The translations under genes and the position numbers were made by a program. 64,000 bases of DNA from Paracoccaceae bacterium (GTDB lineage Bacteria; Pseudomonadota; Alphaproteobacteria; Rhodobacterales; Rhodobacteraceae): NCBI GenBank assembly GCA_016124615.1, contig WGNF01000003.1, forward strand, positions 310,001 through 374,000. The letters are read 5' to 3'. The notes beneath the pieces are model-generated. The model was not told the DNA's origin. It saw only the letters and a list, made by a program, of their open reading frames with translations, and made no database searches. Positions 9,376-17,368 of this stretch are shown one piece after another (the stretch's first letter is position 1; each line of letters opens with the position of its first letter).

Positions 9376-10197
9376 TCAGGCCCCCCCGAACAGCGCCAGC
9401 GCCGCCAGCGACCCGGCGCCCGCCAGCGCCGCCCAGTCGCGCGGGCGGGTGGGGAAATCCTGCATCAGCCGGGGCTCGCCCCGGTAGCCGCGCGAGATCA
9501 TCGCCAGATGCACCTCATTTCCGGTCTCGATGGCGCGCCCCAGCAGCGCGCCCGCGGTGGCCACCGCCAGCCTGCGCCCCTCGCGCGGGGTCAGGCGGCC
9601 GACCATCCGGCTGCGGCGCGCCTCGAACATCTGCGCCGCCGCTTGCAGGAACAGGAAGATGTAGCGATGCGTCATGCCGAAGATCGCGACCACCACCACC
9701 GGCACGCCGAGTGCGCGCATCGCCTTCAGCACATGCGGCCAGGGCGTGGTCAGGATCAGCAGCGTGGTGAAGGTGGCCGCCGTTTCCGCCCGCCCGATCA
9801 GGAAAGCCGCGCTGCGCAGCCCCTGCGCCGTGATCGGCCAGCCGGTCAGCGGCAGATGCGCCACCACGTCGCCGGGGGTCAGCAGGGGGGCGGGCAGGGC
9901 GATGGCGCCGGAAAAGATCAGGATGCCCAGCCATAGCGGCCCCAGCGCCCGCCCCACCGGCAGCCGCGAGGCGAGGGCGAGCAGCACCGCCGCAAGAAAC
10001 AACCCCGCCAGTGCCGTCAGCCGGTGCACCGCGGTCACCGTCACCGCCAGCCCCAGCAGGCCGCCCAGCTTCACCCGCGGGTCGAGCGCCTGCAGGAACC
10101 CGCCGCGCGCGGTCAGATCGTCCGACAGCCGCGCATGGTCAAGCGCGTGCAAGAGGTGCCCGGTCATCCGCTCCAGCAGCGGCGCCCGGCGGCTCAC
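9376..10197 (-). CDS. cbiQ: ECF transporter transmembrane protein CbiQ (EcfT)
   Basis: About 273 residues. The N-terminal ALDPRVKLGGLL motif and several hydrophobic helices are typical of CbiQ/EcfT. Two short cytoplasmic coupling motifs normally contain Ala-Arg-Gly/Ser; here FEARRSRM and MISRGYRGEP fit. It forms the energy-coupling module with CbiO. The start is uncertain: GTG at 10197 has GGAG at good spacing, a TTG at 10230 extends the frame without a ribosome site, and the ATG at 10167 has GGAG only 3 bases away. It lies downstream of livF on the same strand but is a separate unit. The S component (CbiMN or other) is missing locally. Confidence 0.82.
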   Translation of the reverse strand: MSRRAPLLERMTGHLLHALDHARLSDDLTARGGFLQALDPRVKLGGLLGLAVTVTAVHRLTALAGLFLAAVLLALASRLPVGRALGPLWLGILIFSGAIALPAPLLTPGDVVAHLPLTGWPITAQGLRSAAFLIGRAETAATFTTLLILTTPWPHVLKAMRALGVPVVVVAIFGMTHRYIFLFLQAAAQMFEARRSRMVGRLTPREGRRLAVATAGALLGRAIETGNEVHLAMISRGYRGEPRLMQDFPTRPRDWAALAGAGSLAALALFGGA

Positions 10198-10290
10198 GCG
10201 CGGGGCTCCATCGATTCTCGGGCGGGGCAAGCTCGGCTCATGGCCGCGATCTAACAGCGCCCCGCCCGTGCGGGCAAGGCGCCGCCCGCC

Positions 10291-11007
10291 TCAGTCGGCG
10301 ACACCCAGATAGGCATCGACCACGGCGGGGTCGTTCTTCAGGTCGGCTACCGCGCCTTCACGCACAACCCGGCCGGTTTCCATCACATAGGCGCGGTCGG
10401 CCACGCTGAAGGCGGCAAACACGTCCTGTTCCACCAGCAGCACCGGAATGCCCGCGGCGCGGATGTCGACCAGGATCGCCAGAAGGTCGTCGACGATCAC
10501 CGGGGCAAGGCCAAGGCTCATCTCGTCGATCATCAGCAGCTTCGGGTTCGCCATCAGCGCGCGGCCCATCGCGCACATCTGCTGCTCGCCGCCCGACATG
10601 TTGCCGGCCAGTTGCTTGCGGCGCTCCTTCAACTTGGGAAAGAGGGAATAGACCCGCTCGAAGCTGGCCGCCACACCGGGGTCGCGGCGCAGATGCGCGC
10701 CCATCGCCAGGTTCTCCTCCACCGTCATGTGGTGAAAGAGCTGCCGCCCCTCGGGCACCTGCACGAGGCCGCGCGTAAAGGCACCCTCGGGTGGCAGCGG
10801 GCCAAGGTCTTCACCCATGAAGCGCAGCGTGCCCTTGGCCGGGATCACGCGTGAAATCGCGCGCAGCAGCGTGGTTTTCCCGGCGCCGTTGGAGCCGACC
10901 ATCGCCACGATCTCGCCCGCGTTCACGCTCAGCGTCAGGTCGAACAGCACCGGCACGGCGCCGTAGCCCGCGGTCAGGTTCTGAATGTTCAGCAGGGGTT
11001 CGGTCAT
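10291..11007 (-). CDS. livF: Branched-chain amino acid-type ABC transporter ATPase LivF
   Basis: 238 residues with Walker A GSNGAGKTT, signature MSGGEQQMCAMGRAL, Walker B LLMIDEMSLGLAP and the LivF-type LVEQDVFAAFSVADRAYVMETG end. It is one of two ATPases of a HAAT-family importer and the last gene of the livJ-H-M-G-F string. Its ATG overlaps the livG stop (ATGA, 11004-11007), which implies translational coupling. The true substrate is unknown; Liv-type importers also carry urea, amides and aromatic acids. Confidence 0.9.
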   Translation of the reverse strand: MTEPLLNIQNLTAGYGAVPVLFDLTLSVNAGEIVAMVGSNGAGKTTLLRAISRVIPAKGTLRFMGEDLGPLPPEGAFTRGLVQVPEGRQLFHHMTVEENLAMGAHLRRDPGVAASFERVYSLFPKLKERRKQLAGNMSGGEQQMCAMGRALMANPKLLMIDEMSLGLAPVIVDDLLAILVDIRAAGIPVLLVEQDVFAAFSVADRAYVMETGRVVREGAVADLKNDPAVVDAYLGVAD

Positions 11008-11768
11008 GTCCGTCGCTTTCCCAGATAGGCCTCGATCACGCGGGGGTCTTCCAGCACGGTCGCGGGGTCGTCATCGGCGATCTTCTGGCCGTGGTGCAGC
11101 ACCATCACCCGGTCCGACAGGCTGCGGATCGCCTTCACCACATGTTCGATCACCAGCATCGCCATGCCTTGGCCGCGGATCGTCTTGATCAGCTCGACAA
11201 CTTCGTCGACCTCGACCGGGTTCAGGCCCGCCATCACCTCGTCCAGCAGCAGCAGGCGCGGCTTCATCGCCAGCGCCTTGGCAAACTCCAGCCGCTTGCG
11301 GTCGGGGCCGCCGAGCGAATCCGCGCCAAGGTCGATCTTCCTGCCAAGGCCGGTGAACTCCAGCCACTCGCGCGCCGTCTCGCGCGCCTTGGCCATCGAC
11401 TTTTCACCGCCGTCGCGGCCGAAGAGGGCGCCGACGGCGACGTTTTCCAGCACGGTCATGCCGTGGAACGGCTTCATCACCTGAAACGTGCGCGCGATGC
11501 CCAGATGGGCGCGGCGGAAGGCGGGCACGTCGTTGATGTTGCGGCCCTCGAAGATCACCTCGCCCTCGGTCGGGGTGAGGGTGCCGCTGATCATGTTGAC
11601 CAGCGTGGTCTTTCCGGCGCCGTTCGGGCCGATCACGCCCAGCGTCTCGTTCTCGGCGATCGCGAAGCTGACGGCATCGACCGAAACGAGGCCCTGAAAC
11701 CGCTTGGTCAGCGCGCGCGCCTCGATGACGGTGCGCGGGGCGGGGGTGGTGGCGGCTGCGGCGGTCAT
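11004..11768 (-). CDS. livG: Branched-chain amino acid-type ABC transporter ATPase LivG
   Basis: 254 residues from ATG 11768, which overlaps the livM stop (ATGA). Walker A is GPNGAGKTT; the Q-loop region FQVMKPFHGMTVLENVAVGAL is LivG-like. The signature is the variant GGPDRKRLEFAKALA rather than LSxGQ, followed by Walker B LLLLDEVMAGLNP and a HVVKAI switch. This variant signature is seen in some HAAT ATPases. It pairs with LivF to power the importer. A longer open frame upstream is the shadow of livM and was not used. Confidence 0.9.
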   Translation of the reverse strand: MTAAAATTPAPRTVIEARALTKRFQGLVSVDAVSFAIAENETLGVIGPNGAGKTTLVNMISGTLTPTEGEVIFEGRNINDVPAFRRAHLGIARTFQVMKPFHGMTVLENVAVGALFGRDGGEKSMAKARETAREWLEFTGLGRKIDLGADSLGGPDRKRLEFAKALAMKPRLLLLDEVMAGLNPVEVDEVVELIKTIRGQGMAMLVIEHVVKAIRSLSDRVMVLHHGQKIADDDPATVLEDPRVIEAYLGKRRT

Positions 11769-12715
11769 AGCCGGTTCTCCCGGATGTTGCGGATGAAGTA
11801 GCGCCACGACAGGCCCTTGCCGCCCTTCACCACGTCGGCCAGCCCGCGCGGCATGAACACCACGGCCAGCACGATGACGAAGCCAAAGAGCAGCGCGGCG
11901 GCGGTCGAGATTTGCGCGGCCAGCACCTCGTAGACGGTGGACAGCACGAAGGAACCGATCACCGGGCCGAAGACGGTGCCGGGGCCGCCGAAAACGCACA
12001 TGATCACCATGCGCACGTTAAGGGTGCTGTCGAACGCGCTGGCCGGATCGACGAAGGTGGACCAGTAGGCGTGGATGCCCCCGGCCACGGCGGTGAAGAT
12101 CGAGGCGAGGATCAGCGCCGACACCTTGTAAAGCGTGGCATTGACCCCCATCGTTCCGGCCGCATCCTCATCCTCGCGGATCGCGATCAGGCCCATGCCG
12201 TAGCGCGAGCGGCTGATCCACAGCACGGTCAGCGTGCAGGCCGCCAGGAGGCCGAGGGCGAGTTCGTAGAACATCGTGTCGTTGCGGGTCAGCGGCAGCA
12301 CAAGGCCGATGTTGCTGCCCGCAATCGGCAGGTTCGAGAAGATCGCCATCATCGCGCCGTTCAGCCCCAGCGTGGCGATGGCGAAATAGGGCCCGCGCAG
12401 CCGCAGGATCGGCAGGCCGACCAGTGCGGCGCCGATCATCGCAAGGATGACGCCGACGACAAGGCCGACGCCGAACGGCAGGTTGTAGTTCGTCATCGCG
12501 ATGGCGGTGCCATAGGTGCCCAGCCCGTAGAACACCGAGTTCCCGAAGGACACATAGCCGCCGAAGCCGCCAAGGATGTTCCAGCTTTGCGCCAGCGTGG
12601 CCAGCAAGAGCGCGTTGATCCCGAACTGGATCATGGTGTCACTGCCGACGAGCGGCACGAAGGCCAGCGCCACCGCAACAATGACGGCGACGATCAGGGT
12701 CCAGCGTTTCATCAT
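11765..12715 (-). CDS. livM: Branched-chain amino acid-type ABC transporter permease LivM
   Basis: 316 residues from the ATG-ATG at 12715, overlapping the livH stop by 4 bases. About 8-9 membrane segments. Family motifs include LATLAQSWNILGGFGGYVSFGNSVFYGLGTY split over the N-terminal half, the LRLRGPYFAIATLG turn and IREDEDAAGTMGVN in the cytoplasmic EAA-like loop. It forms the membrane channel with LivH. The open frame continues upstream to 13333 in the livH region, but that part is not LivM and lacks a ribosome site. Confidence 0.9.
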   Translation of the reverse strand: MMKRWTLIVAVIVAVALAFVPLVGSDTMIQFGINALLLATLAQSWNILGGFGGYVSFGNSVFYGLGTYGTAIAMTNYNLPFGVGLVVGVILAMIGAALVGLPILRLRGPYFAIATLGLNGAMMAIFSNLPIAGSNIGLVLPLTRNDTMFYELALGLLAACTLTVLWISRSRYGMGLIAIREDEDAAGTMGVNATLYKVSALILASIFTAVAGGIHAYWSTFVDPASAFDSTLNVRMVIMCVFGGPGTVFGPVIGSFVLSTVYEVLAAQISTAAALLFGFVIVLAVVFMPRGLADVVKGGKGLSWRYFIRNIRENRL

Positions 12716-13569
12716 GCAGCCCTCACGGCACGTTTGGGACGCAAGACCAGCACCACGACCAACAGGCCGAAGCTGATCACGTCGGTATAGGTCGGCCCCA
12801 GGTAAAGCGCGGTCAGCGACTCTGCCACGCCCACGAAGATGCCGCCCAGGATCACGTTGAACGGGTTCGCGAGGCCGCCGATAATGGCGATCACGAAGCT
12901 TTTGGCGGTCAGGCTGGCGCCGATATAGGGCGTCAGGTTGGAAATCATGCCGTAAAGCCCGCCTGCGGCCCCCGCCAGCGCGGTGCCGATGCCGAAGGTC
13001 ACCGCGTAAAGCACCCGCGGGTTCACCCCGTAAAGCCGTGCCGCGACAAGGTTCTGCGCGGTGGCGCGGATCGCGCGGCCCAGCGGCATCCGGTTCAGCA
13101 CGAACCAGAGTGCGGCGGCCAGCGCCACGGCGACGCCGAAGGCGGCCAGCCGCACGATCGGCACGGTCAGCCCGAACAGCGGAAAGTTCGACCCCGCATA
13201 GCTTGGGTTGATGGTGCGGAAGTCGGCCGAGAACAAGAGTTGCGCGGTGAAGGTCAACACAACGTCCAGCCCGAAGGTGATCAGCAGGGTGTTCAGCATC
13301 TTCGAGCGCACGACGAGGTTCAAAAGGCCCCATTGCAGCGCAAAGCCCGCGCAGAACATCACCACCATCGCGATCGGCAGTGCCAGGAACGGGTCGATCC
13401 CGCCCAATGTGAACAGATAGTAGACGACATAGCCGCCCAGCATGATCAGCGCGCCATGCGCCAGGTTGACGATGTTCAACACACCCCAGACCAGCGCCAT
13501 GCCAAGCGCCATCAGGCCGTAAAGGCCGCCCAGCAAGATGCCGTTCAGCAGGATTTGAGCGAGAACCAA
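12712..13569 (-). CDS. livH: Branched-chain amino acid-type ABC transporter permease LivH
   Basis: 285 residues. The start is TTG at 13569, supported by GGAGGA 7 bases upstream and by the family-typical N-terminus AQILLNGILLGGLYGLMALG. The cytoplasmic loop GRAIRATAQNLVAARLYGVN is the expected EAA-like loop. It is preceded by a perfect 10-bp hairpin in the 59-base gap after livJ, which may reduce permease expression relative to the binding protein. Confidence 0.9.
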   Translation of the reverse strand: MVLAQILLNGILLGGLYGLMALGMALVWGVLNIVNLAHGALIMLGGYVVYYLFTLGGIDPFLALPIAMVVMFCAGFALQWGLLNLVVRSKMLNTLLITFGLDVVLTFTAQLLFSADFRTINPSYAGSNFPLFGLTVPIVRLAAFGVAVALAAALWFVLNRMPLGRAIRATAQNLVAARLYGVNPRVLYAVTFGIGTALAGAAGGLYGMISNLTPYIGASLTAKSFVIAIIGGLANPFNVILGGIFVGVAESLTALYLGPTYTDVISFGLLVVVLVLRPKRAVRAA

Positions 13570-13591
13570 GGCCCGTTCCTCCGGTTAAGTC

Positions 13592-13617
13592 CGGGCGCGC
13601 CGGAAGTGGCGCGCCCG
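13592..13617 (-). terminator. Hairpin between livJ and livH (attenuator-like)
   Basis: CGGGCGCGCC (13592-13601) and GGCGCGCCCG (13608-13617) form a perfect 10-bp stem with a 6-nt loop, lying between the livJ stop and the livH start. There is no T tract. Such hairpins after binding-protein genes commonly stabilise the upstream mRNA or attenuate the downstream genes. Confidence 0.6.
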
Positions 13618-13628
13618 ATCAGGTCAGA

Positions 13629-14840
13629 TCAGCGCTTGTCCCAGGCCGGAACCGGGTACATCGCCTTGTTGATGAAGTCGGTGGTGTAGACCGGCACCAT
13701 GTCGCCCTTCTGGATCTGCACCACCACCTGCGGCAGCACGATCTGGCCGTTGTCGCCATATTTGACGTGGGCATAGAGGCTGTCGAAGCCGATGCCCGCG
13801 ATCGCGTCGCGCACCTTGGCCGGGTCGAGCGTGCCGGCCTTCTCGATCGCCTCCACGAAGGTTTCCACATCCGCCGCGCCCGAGGCCGCGTGATAGTCCG
13901 GGGCGTAGTTGTATTTCGCCGTGAACTCGGTCGCGAATTGCGCGGCGTCGCCGAACCACTTGTCTTTCAGGCTGGCGTCGGGCAGCCACGAGGTCATGCC
14001 GAACGCATAGTTGGCATCGTCCCCCAGCGCCTTGCGGAAGTCGGCGGTGGGCACGCCCACGGTGAAGGCCGACAGGCCGGTCGGGCTGACGTTCAGGCCC
14101 TTCATCTGGCGGATGAAGTTCAGCGCCTCGGTTTCATGCCCGGTCCAGAGGATCGCATCGACATTCGCCGCCTTCACCTGGGTCAGGATCGACGAGAAGT
14201 CGCTGGACCCCTCGCGGTAGGTTTCGTCCACCGCGACCGTCATGCCCGCGTCTTTCAGATGCGCGCGCGTGCCCTTGGCCACCGACACGTCAAAGCTGTC
14301 GTCGGCGGCGACCAGTGCCACCGTCTTCGGCGCCGGGTCGAGCTTGCCCATCATCTCGATGGTCGAGGCATAGTAGTCATCCGCCGGGGGCAGGGTGCCG
14401 AAGACGTATTTGTAGCCGCGGGTATAGATCTGGGTCGAGGCGCCGCCACCCTGCACCATCGGGATCTGGTACTTCTCGGCCACCGAGCTATCCGACAGCG
14501 CGAAGTTCGAGGCGAATGGCCCGAGCAGGAAGTTCACCTTGTCGGCGCTGACAAGCTGCACGTATTGGCGCACGCTGAGGTTCACGTCGGACTGGTTGTC
14601 CAGCAGGTCGAGCTTCAGCATGTAGCTTTTGTCGCCGACCTTCACGCCGCCCGCGGCGTTGATCTTGTCGATCGTCAGCTGGTAGGCGTCGCGATAGTAG
14701 CGCCCGGTGTTGGCATTGGTGCCGGTCAGCTGGACGGACGCGCCCAGCGTGATGACGTCCTCGGCGGTCGCGGTCCCGGCCCAGAGCGCCGAGGCCGCAA
14801 ACAGCGCCACGGCGCTGGTCAGGGTTATACGATGGTTCAT
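13629..14840 (-). CDS. livJ: ABC transporter substrate-binding protein, LivJ/HAAT family
   Basis: 403 residues with a Sec signal peptide ([20 protein letters not shown] then AGTATA before EDV). The mature protein starts [20 protein letters not shown], the Peripla_BP_6 opening, and continues with [20 protein letters not shown] and [12 protein letters not shown]. It captures the solute in the periplasm for LivHMGF, whose genes follow. It lies 52 bases after a TRAP-type binding-protein gene on the same strand, so the two binding proteins may be co-transcribed. I cannot tell the ligand; amino acid, amide or aromatic acid are all possible. Confidence 0.9.
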   Translation of the reverse strand: MNHRITLTSAVALFAASALWAGTATAEDVITLGASVQLTGTNANTGRYYRDAYQLTIDKINAAGGVKVGDKSYMLKLDLLDNQSDVNLSVRQYVQLVSADKVNFLLGPFASNFALSDSSVAEKYQIPMVQGGGASTQIYTRGYKYVFGTLPPADDYYASTIEMMGKLDPAPKTVALVAADDSFDVSVAKGTRAHLKDAGMTVAVDETYREGSSDFSSILTQVKAANVDAILWTGHETEALNFIRQMKGLNVSPTGLSAFTVGVPTADFRKALGDDANYAFGMTSWLPDASLKDKWFGDAAQFATEFTAKYNYAPDYHAASGAADVETFVEAIEKAGTLDPAKVRDAIAGIGFDSLYAHVKYGDNGQIVLPQVVVQIQKGDMVPVYTTDFINKAMYPVPAWDKR

Positions 14841-14892
14841 GTGGTTCTCCTCCGTTCGATGGTCGTTTCGTCAGGTGCGGGGCAGGGCGGGG

Positions 14893-15915
14893 TCAGCCGC
14901 CGGTTCCCGCGTCGTTGGTTGGGCGGCGCCCGGCGGCCTGCGCCGCCTCGATGTTGTCGGGCCCCACGTCGGCGCGGAATTCGGCCCAGACCGGCTGCAT
15001 CGCCGCGACCCATTGCGCCCGTTCCTCGGGTGTCAGGGTGCGGATATGGCCGCCCGCAGCCAGGATCGCGGCGCGCGATTTCGCCTCGACCGCCGTCACC
15101 GCCGCGTTCCGTTCCACCGTCACCCCATGCAGGATGGCCAGCAGTTGCGCGCGGGTGTCGGGCGGCAGGCTTTTCAGGAAATCGACCGAGGTCACCACCA
15201 GATATTCCAGCACGCCGTGGTTGGTCTCGGTGATGCCGTCCTGCACGGCGTAAAGCTTTTGCGCATAGATGTTCGACCAGGTGTTTTCCTGCCCGTCCAC
15301 CACGCCGGTGCGCAGCGCGTCATAGACATCGGAAAAGGCGATCGACTGCGGCTGCGCCCGCAGCGCGCGAATTTCCGAGGCGATCACCGCCGAGGGCTGG
15401 ATGCGGAACTTCAGCCCCGTTGCATCCTCGGGCCGCAGCAGCGGGCGATTGGCCGAGAATTGCTTCATCCCGGAATGCCAGAACTCCAGCCCCTCCAGCC
15501 CGCGCGCGGTCATGGCGGATTTCATGCGCTCGCCGGCCGGGGCAGTCTCGAAGGCATCGACGGCGGCGACGTCGGGAAACAGGAACGGCAGATCGAAGAG
15601 GCGAAAGACCTTGGTGAAGGCCTCGAACTTCGACAGCGACGGCGCCGCCATCTGCACGTCGCCCTGCAACATCGCCTGCAGCACGGTGTCATCGTCGTAA
15701 AGCGTCGAGTCGGGGTAGACGATGACGCAGACCTTGCCCGCCATTTCGGCGTTCACCCGGTCGGCGAAGATCTGCGCGGCGATGCCCTTGGGGTTGTCGG
15801 TCGCGCTGACCACGGTGGCGAATTTGATCACGATGTCGGATGGGGTGCAGACCTCCGCCAGCGCGGGCAGGGCCGACATCAGCGTCAGCGCTAGGGCCGC
15901 GGCCAGAGCCTTCAT
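14893..15915 (-). CDS. dctP: TRAP transporter solute-binding protein, DctP family
   Basis: 340 residues from ATG 15915, preceded by GGGAGGGGG. Signal peptide at residues 1-21 (MKALAAALALTLMSALPALA). DctP features: IVIKFATVVSATDNPKG, the ligand-binding Arg region GLKFRIQPS, QAMLQGDVQM and the pair GQENTWSNIYAQKLY / TNHGVLEYLVV. TRAP systems need a DctQM membrane complex; neither gene is present in the neighbourhood, where an ABC binding protein follows instead. The dctB-dctD two-component pair lies directly upstream. Either the membrane genes are elsewhere, or the protein works as a sensor input or with another partner. Confidence 0.9.
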   Translation of the reverse strand: MKALAAALALTLMSALPALAEVCTPSDIVIKFATVVSATDNPKGIAAQIFADRVNAEMAGKVCVIVYPDSTLYDDDTVLQAMLQGDVQMAAPSLSKFEAFTKVFRLFDLPFLFPDVAAVDAFETAPAGERMKSAMTARGLEGLEFWHSGMKQFSANRPLLRPEDATGLKFRIQPSAVIASEIRALRAQPQSIAFSDVYDALRTGVVDGQENTWSNIYAQKLYAVQDGITETNHGVLEYLVVTSVDFLKSLPPDTRAQLLAILHGVTVERNAAVTAVEAKSRAAILAAGGHIRTLTPEERAQWVAAMQPVWAEFRADVGPDNIEAAQAAGRRPTNDAGTGG

Positions 15916-15932
15916 CCGTTCCCCCTCCCAAG

Positions 15933-15947
15933 GCAAAACCCATGCCG
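15933..15947 (-). promoter_or_regulatory. Sigma-54-like -24/-12 element before dctP
   Basis: On the minus strand the sequence reads CGGCATGGGTTTTGCC, with GG and GC separated by exactly 10 bases. It matches the sigma-54 consensus TGGCACG-N4-TTGC at nearly all conserved positions. The predicted transcription start would leave only about 6 bases before the dctP ATG and cut the ribosome site, which weakens the case. The local DctD homologue also lacks GAFTGA. Confidence 0.35.
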
Positions 15948-16088
15948 GGGTAGGCCCCGGTCTTGGGGATAAAGGATGGCCCTTCCGTCCCGTAGCGCAA
16001 CGAAAATGTCATCGACGGGTCTGGGAGGCGGAAAATCGTTCGGGATCAGATGGTTGAAAGGCGGCACTCGAAGCGGCACAAATTCCCG

Positions 16089-16106
16089 TGTGCGACATCC
16101 CGCACA
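16089..16106 (-). promoter_or_regulatory. DctD-type palindrome upstream of dctP
   Basis: TGTGCGACATCCCGCACA has perfect 6-bp arms (TGTGCG/CGCACA) and a 6-base spacer. It resembles the known DctD binding sites of rhizobial dctA promoters (TGTGCG-N6-CGCACA). It sits about 150 bases upstream of the sigma-54-like element and 36 bases downstream of the dctD stop, in the position of an upstream activating site. Confidence 0.55.
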
Positions 16107-16141
16107 GATGTTTGCGCCATCGGGCGGGGCGTCGCACAGGG

Positions 16142-17368
16142 TCAGGCGCGGTAATCCTCGGGTCGAATCCCGTGCCGGGCCAGCTTGTCATAGAAGGTCT
16201 TGCGCGGCAGCCGCAGCGCCTGCGCGGCCAGCGTGGCATTGCCGCCCTGTCGGCGCAACGCATCCTCCAGCAAGGATCGTTCGACCCGCGCCATCTGTTC
16301 GGCAAGGCCGGTGCCCGCGTCCTCGTCGCCTTCCGGCAGGCCCATCGCGAACCGCATCGCCGCGTTCATCAGCCCGCGCGCGTTGCCCGGCCAGTCCTGC
16401 GCCATCAGCCGCGCGACCACGGCGGGGGTGATGTCGGGCTCCGGCAGCGCCGCCTGTTCGCAGGCCTGCGCAAGGTAGTGGCGAAACATCACCGGAATAT
16501 CCTCGGGCCGTTCGCGCAGGGCGGGAACCCGCAGCCGCATCGCGTCGAGCTTGTAGTACAGGTCGGCGTGAAACCGGCCCGCCTGCGCCTCGGCCGCCAG
16601 ATCGCGGTAGGTGCCCGCGATCACCCGCGCGCTGCCGCCGCCGTCAAGCAGGTCCAGCAGCGCGAACTGCGCCGCCGGGCCGATGCCCGACACCTCGTCG
16701 ATGAAGATCGTGCCGCCCTCGGCGCGGGCGAAGAGGTCGGCCAGCACCTCGGGCGTGGCGGTCGGGCCGGCGAGTTTCTGGAACGGCAGCGCGGCGGCGC
16801 CCGACATCAGGTGGATCACCTCGGCCACCTTGGGGATGCCGGTGCCCGGCTCGCCGGTGATCAGCACCTCGGCCGCGGCGCGGGCCACCGCGCGGATGCG
16901 GTCGCGCAGCTCCTCCGACAGCCGCGAGCGGCCAAAGATCATCCGCGCCGCCGCATCGCCCGATTGCAACTGCCGCTTCAGGTTGCGGTTCTCCAGCACC
17001 AGCGCGCGGGTTTTCAGCGCCTTGTCGATCACCGCCAGCAGGTCGGCGGGGGCGCAGGGCTTTTCGAGAAAGTCGAAGGCCCCCGCCGCGATGCCGCGCA
17101 CCGCCATCGGAATGTCGCCCTCGCCGGTCAGCAGGATCACCGGCAGATCGGGGTCAAGCGCGCGGGCGTGGGTCAACAGGGCAAAGCCGTCCTTGCCCGG
17201 CATCCGGATATCGGTGACGACGACGCCGGGGAAGGCGGCGGCGATATGGTCCTTGGCCTCGATGTAGCTGCCGCACAGGATCGGGCGCAGGTCGGCCAGT
17301 TCCAGCGTCTGCCCCAAAGCCTCGCGCACGGCACGGTCGTCATCGACCAGAAGCACGGTGTTGATCAT
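16142..17368 (-). CDS. dctD: DctD-like response regulator with degenerate AAA+ domain
   Basis: 408 residues: receiver domain (residues 1-120, acidic pocket DDD at 9-11, phospho-acceptor D53 in TDIRMPG, conserved K103), AAA+ domain (about 140-335) and a Fis-type helix-turn-helix (GGNATLAAQALRLPRKTFYD, about 375-400). Two key parts are missing. The Walker A reads GEPGTGIPK (172-180), with Ile where GESGTGKE has the catalytic Lys. The segment between Walker A and Walker B (GGTIFIDEV) is about 20 residues short and lacks GAFTGA, which contacts sigma-54. The protein should still bind DNA and respond to DctB, but classical sigma-54 activation looks impossible. Its start overlaps the dctB stop (ATGA). 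Confidence 0.85.
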   Translation of the reverse strand: MINTVLLVDDDRAVREALGQTLELADLRPILCGSYIEAKDHIAAAFPGVVVTDIRMPGKDGFALLTHARALDPDLPVILLTGEGDIPMAVRGIAAGAFDFLEKPCAPADLLAVIDKALKTRALVLENRNLKRQLQSGDAAARMIFGRSRLSEELRDRIRAVARAAAEVLITGEPGTGIPKVAEVIHLMSGAAALPFQKLAGPTATPEVLADLFARAEGGTIFIDEVSGIGPAAQFALLDLLDGGGSARVIAGTYRDLAAEAQAGRFHADLYYKLDAMRLRVPALRERPEDIPVMFRHYLAQACEQAALPEPDITPAVVARLMAQDWPGNARGLMNAAMRFAMGLPEGDEDAGTGLAEQMARVERSLLEDALRRQGGNATLAAQALRLPRKTFYDKLARHGIRPEDYRA

